This document shows, piece after piece, positions 63,036 to 64,000 of a stretch of 64,000 nucleotides of DNA. The notes under the pieces are model-generated. The model worked only from the letters and a program-made list of their open reading frames with translations. It did not search any database and was not told the origin of the DNA. Position 1 is the stretch's first letter. The number at the start of each line of letters is the position of its first letter. The position numbers and the translations under genes are program-made. Source of the DNA: Spirochaetia bacterium 38H-sp (GTDB lineage: Bacteria; Spirochaetota; Spirochaetia; Winmispirales; Winmispiraceae); contig JBCHKQ010000002.1 of assembly GCA_039023545.1 (NCBI GenBank), positions 602,259 through 666,258 on the forward strand. Direction: 5' to 3'.

Positions 63036-64000
63036 CAGTCAAGAAGACTCCTCAGATAACCATCCAAATTTTCTATATCATACTTGTACCCGCAAATAAG
63101 ATACGCATCCCGCCCTTCGTAGACAAGAGGTATAAAAAGAGTATTCTGCATCATAACCCTATCGGAATCAGAAAAATATCCCGAATACGGCTCATACTCA
63201 AACATACCAGTTCTCCACAAAACAAAACGCCTCATGCTCAACTCAAGGAAAAGAGGATCTTTTCTCTTAATAGAAAAATACTCCTTAAATCTGGAGCTAA
63301 AACCTATCCCTTGATGCACAGAATATCCCGCTCCATGTTCTGTTATTATTGCACCACATGTAGCCTTAGCCTTTCTTGTAAAATCAACAAGAGACTTTGC
63401 AACACCAGCCTCAGAATGTGTAAAACCGGACATAAAAACATCGTAATTAAGACCTCTTTTAGTACACATAAGAGAAGAAACTTTCTTCCTGCCTGTATTC
63501 TGCAAACCAGAGACAGAAGAAATATCTCCATAAAACAGCTCCACATCATCAACAGATGAAAAGATAGCAGATATACTAAGGTCTCTGTCTACATCATTAT
63601 CTTTGGTAACATCCTTTTTATACAACTCTTCTTTTATTCTAAAAACTCCATCCTCGTTTTCTATGGGAGTATCATCGGCTATATCATCTACAACATACGG
63701 AGCAATATCCAAAGCTATTACCTTTTTTGACTCTATAAGAGAATAAAACAAATCATGCCATTTATCTCCAACTTTTTCCTGTTTTTCTTTTTTTCTGGGA
63801 TTTGCTCCCATGACAGAATTAAAATTATACAGATAGGAAGAAAACCCACTTACTCTCAGAGGAATAACCTCTGCCTCCGCAGCATCAGCAATCTCTTCTG
63901 CAGTGTTCCTTGCAGCAGTATCAAAAGGTATAATCTTATGATCCTCAGAAGAGTCACCAACGTTATCCAAATCATCTAGATTTTCCACCGATTCAAGCTC
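63035..64000 (-). CDS. Hypothetical protein, truncated by window edge
   Basis: At least 321 codons; the reading frame continues past the window edge, and the GTG at 63988 is only one internal candidate start. An acidic N-terminal part with a run of Ala/Glu (NTAEEIADAAEAE), then a folded part with FSSVDDVELFYGD and GAIITEHGAGYS, and a C-terminal domain ending YLRSLLD. I recognise no family. Coupled by one base to the methyltransferase. Confidence 0.7.
   Translation of the reverse strand, partial: ELESVENLDDLDNVGDSSEDHKIIPFDTAARNTAEEIADAAEAEVIPLRVSGFSSYLYNFNSVMGANPRKKEKQEKVGDKWHDLFYSLIESKKVIALDIAPYVVDDIADDTPIENEDGVFRIKEELYKKDVTKDNDVDRDLSISAIFSSVDDVELFYGDISSVSGLQNTGRKKVSSLMCTKRGLNYDVFMSGFTHSEAGVAKSLVDFTRKAKATCGAIITEHGAGYSVHQGIGFSSRFKEYFSIKRKDPLFLELSMRRFVLWRTGMFEYEPYSGYFSDSDRVMMQNTLFIPLVYEGRDAYLICGYKYDIENLDGYLRSLLD

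Overview
The window looks like the chromosome of an anaerobic, saccharolytic spirochaete of moderate to low GC. I infer this from gene content and order. The run murB / cysS / ECF sigma / anti-sigma-like / ... / double cyclic-nucleotide-binding protein (52.2-45.4 kb) matches, from memory, the order around TP0089-TP0092 of Treponema pallidum. The long PRPP synthetase, several small outer-membrane barrels and [FeFe]-hydrogenases fit a fermentative Treponema/Spirochaeta relative. The species cannot be fixed from the sequence alone, and no rRNA, tRNA, IS element, prophage or CRISPR array was seen.

Layout. 0.46-5.5 kb: a tight five-gene [FeFe]-hydrogenase operon made of a sensory PAS hydrogenase, a SpoIIE/PP2C phosphatase, a group-B-like catalytic hydrogenase and two thioredoxin-like [2Fe-2S] proteins. 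5.9-13.1 kb: carbohydrate and nucleotide genes (lipoprotein GH18 chitinase, FGGY sugar kinase, PRPP synthetase, gluconokinase with a divergent GntR/LacI-type regulator). 13.2-25.4 kb: diguanylate cyclase, ClpB, DUF3783, glutamine amidotransferase, HisC with a PrsW-like protease, a giant 2-hydroxyacyl-CoA dehydratase activase-like fusion, MarC. 25.4-31.7 kb: TonB-type receptor, DUF362 ferredoxin protein, another outer-membrane protein, poly(A) polymerase/CCA enzyme. 31.7-42.6 kb: HisS, DEAH helicase, AroB, cellobiose phosphorylase, M28 peptidase, Gfo/Idh/MocA oxidoreductase. 42.6-51.3 kb: a minus-strand run valS ... rpoE-cysS with a membrane-anchored transglutaminase-fold protein that seems to have lost its catalytic Cys and His. 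51.3-64 kb: MurB, envelope proteins, ROK sugar kinase, aminopeptidase P, DUF432-MscS pair, ComM, a lipoprotein, and a translationally coupled cluster ending in RNase HI and running off the right edge.

Chitinase, cellobiose phosphorylase, the ROK, FGGY and gluconate kinases and the hydrogenases together suggest an organism that ferments polysaccharides and disposes of electrons as H2.

The most distinctive non-coding signal is a family of at least 18 intergenic hairpins between 8.0 and 61.0 kb. In one orientation each reads TGCC-NNA-GGCAG, then a variable perfect or near-perfect stem, a loop, the returning stem, then CGTTCGGT(A). The conserved ends can pair with each other while the inner stem differs from copy to copy. 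Fifteen copies sit at 3' ends of genes, so bidirectional termination is the simplest role. Three lie in gaps between divergent genes, and the copies fall into stem and loop subfamilies, which suggests a spreading repeat. It is absent from the hydrogenase operon, which also looks richer in GC than the rest.
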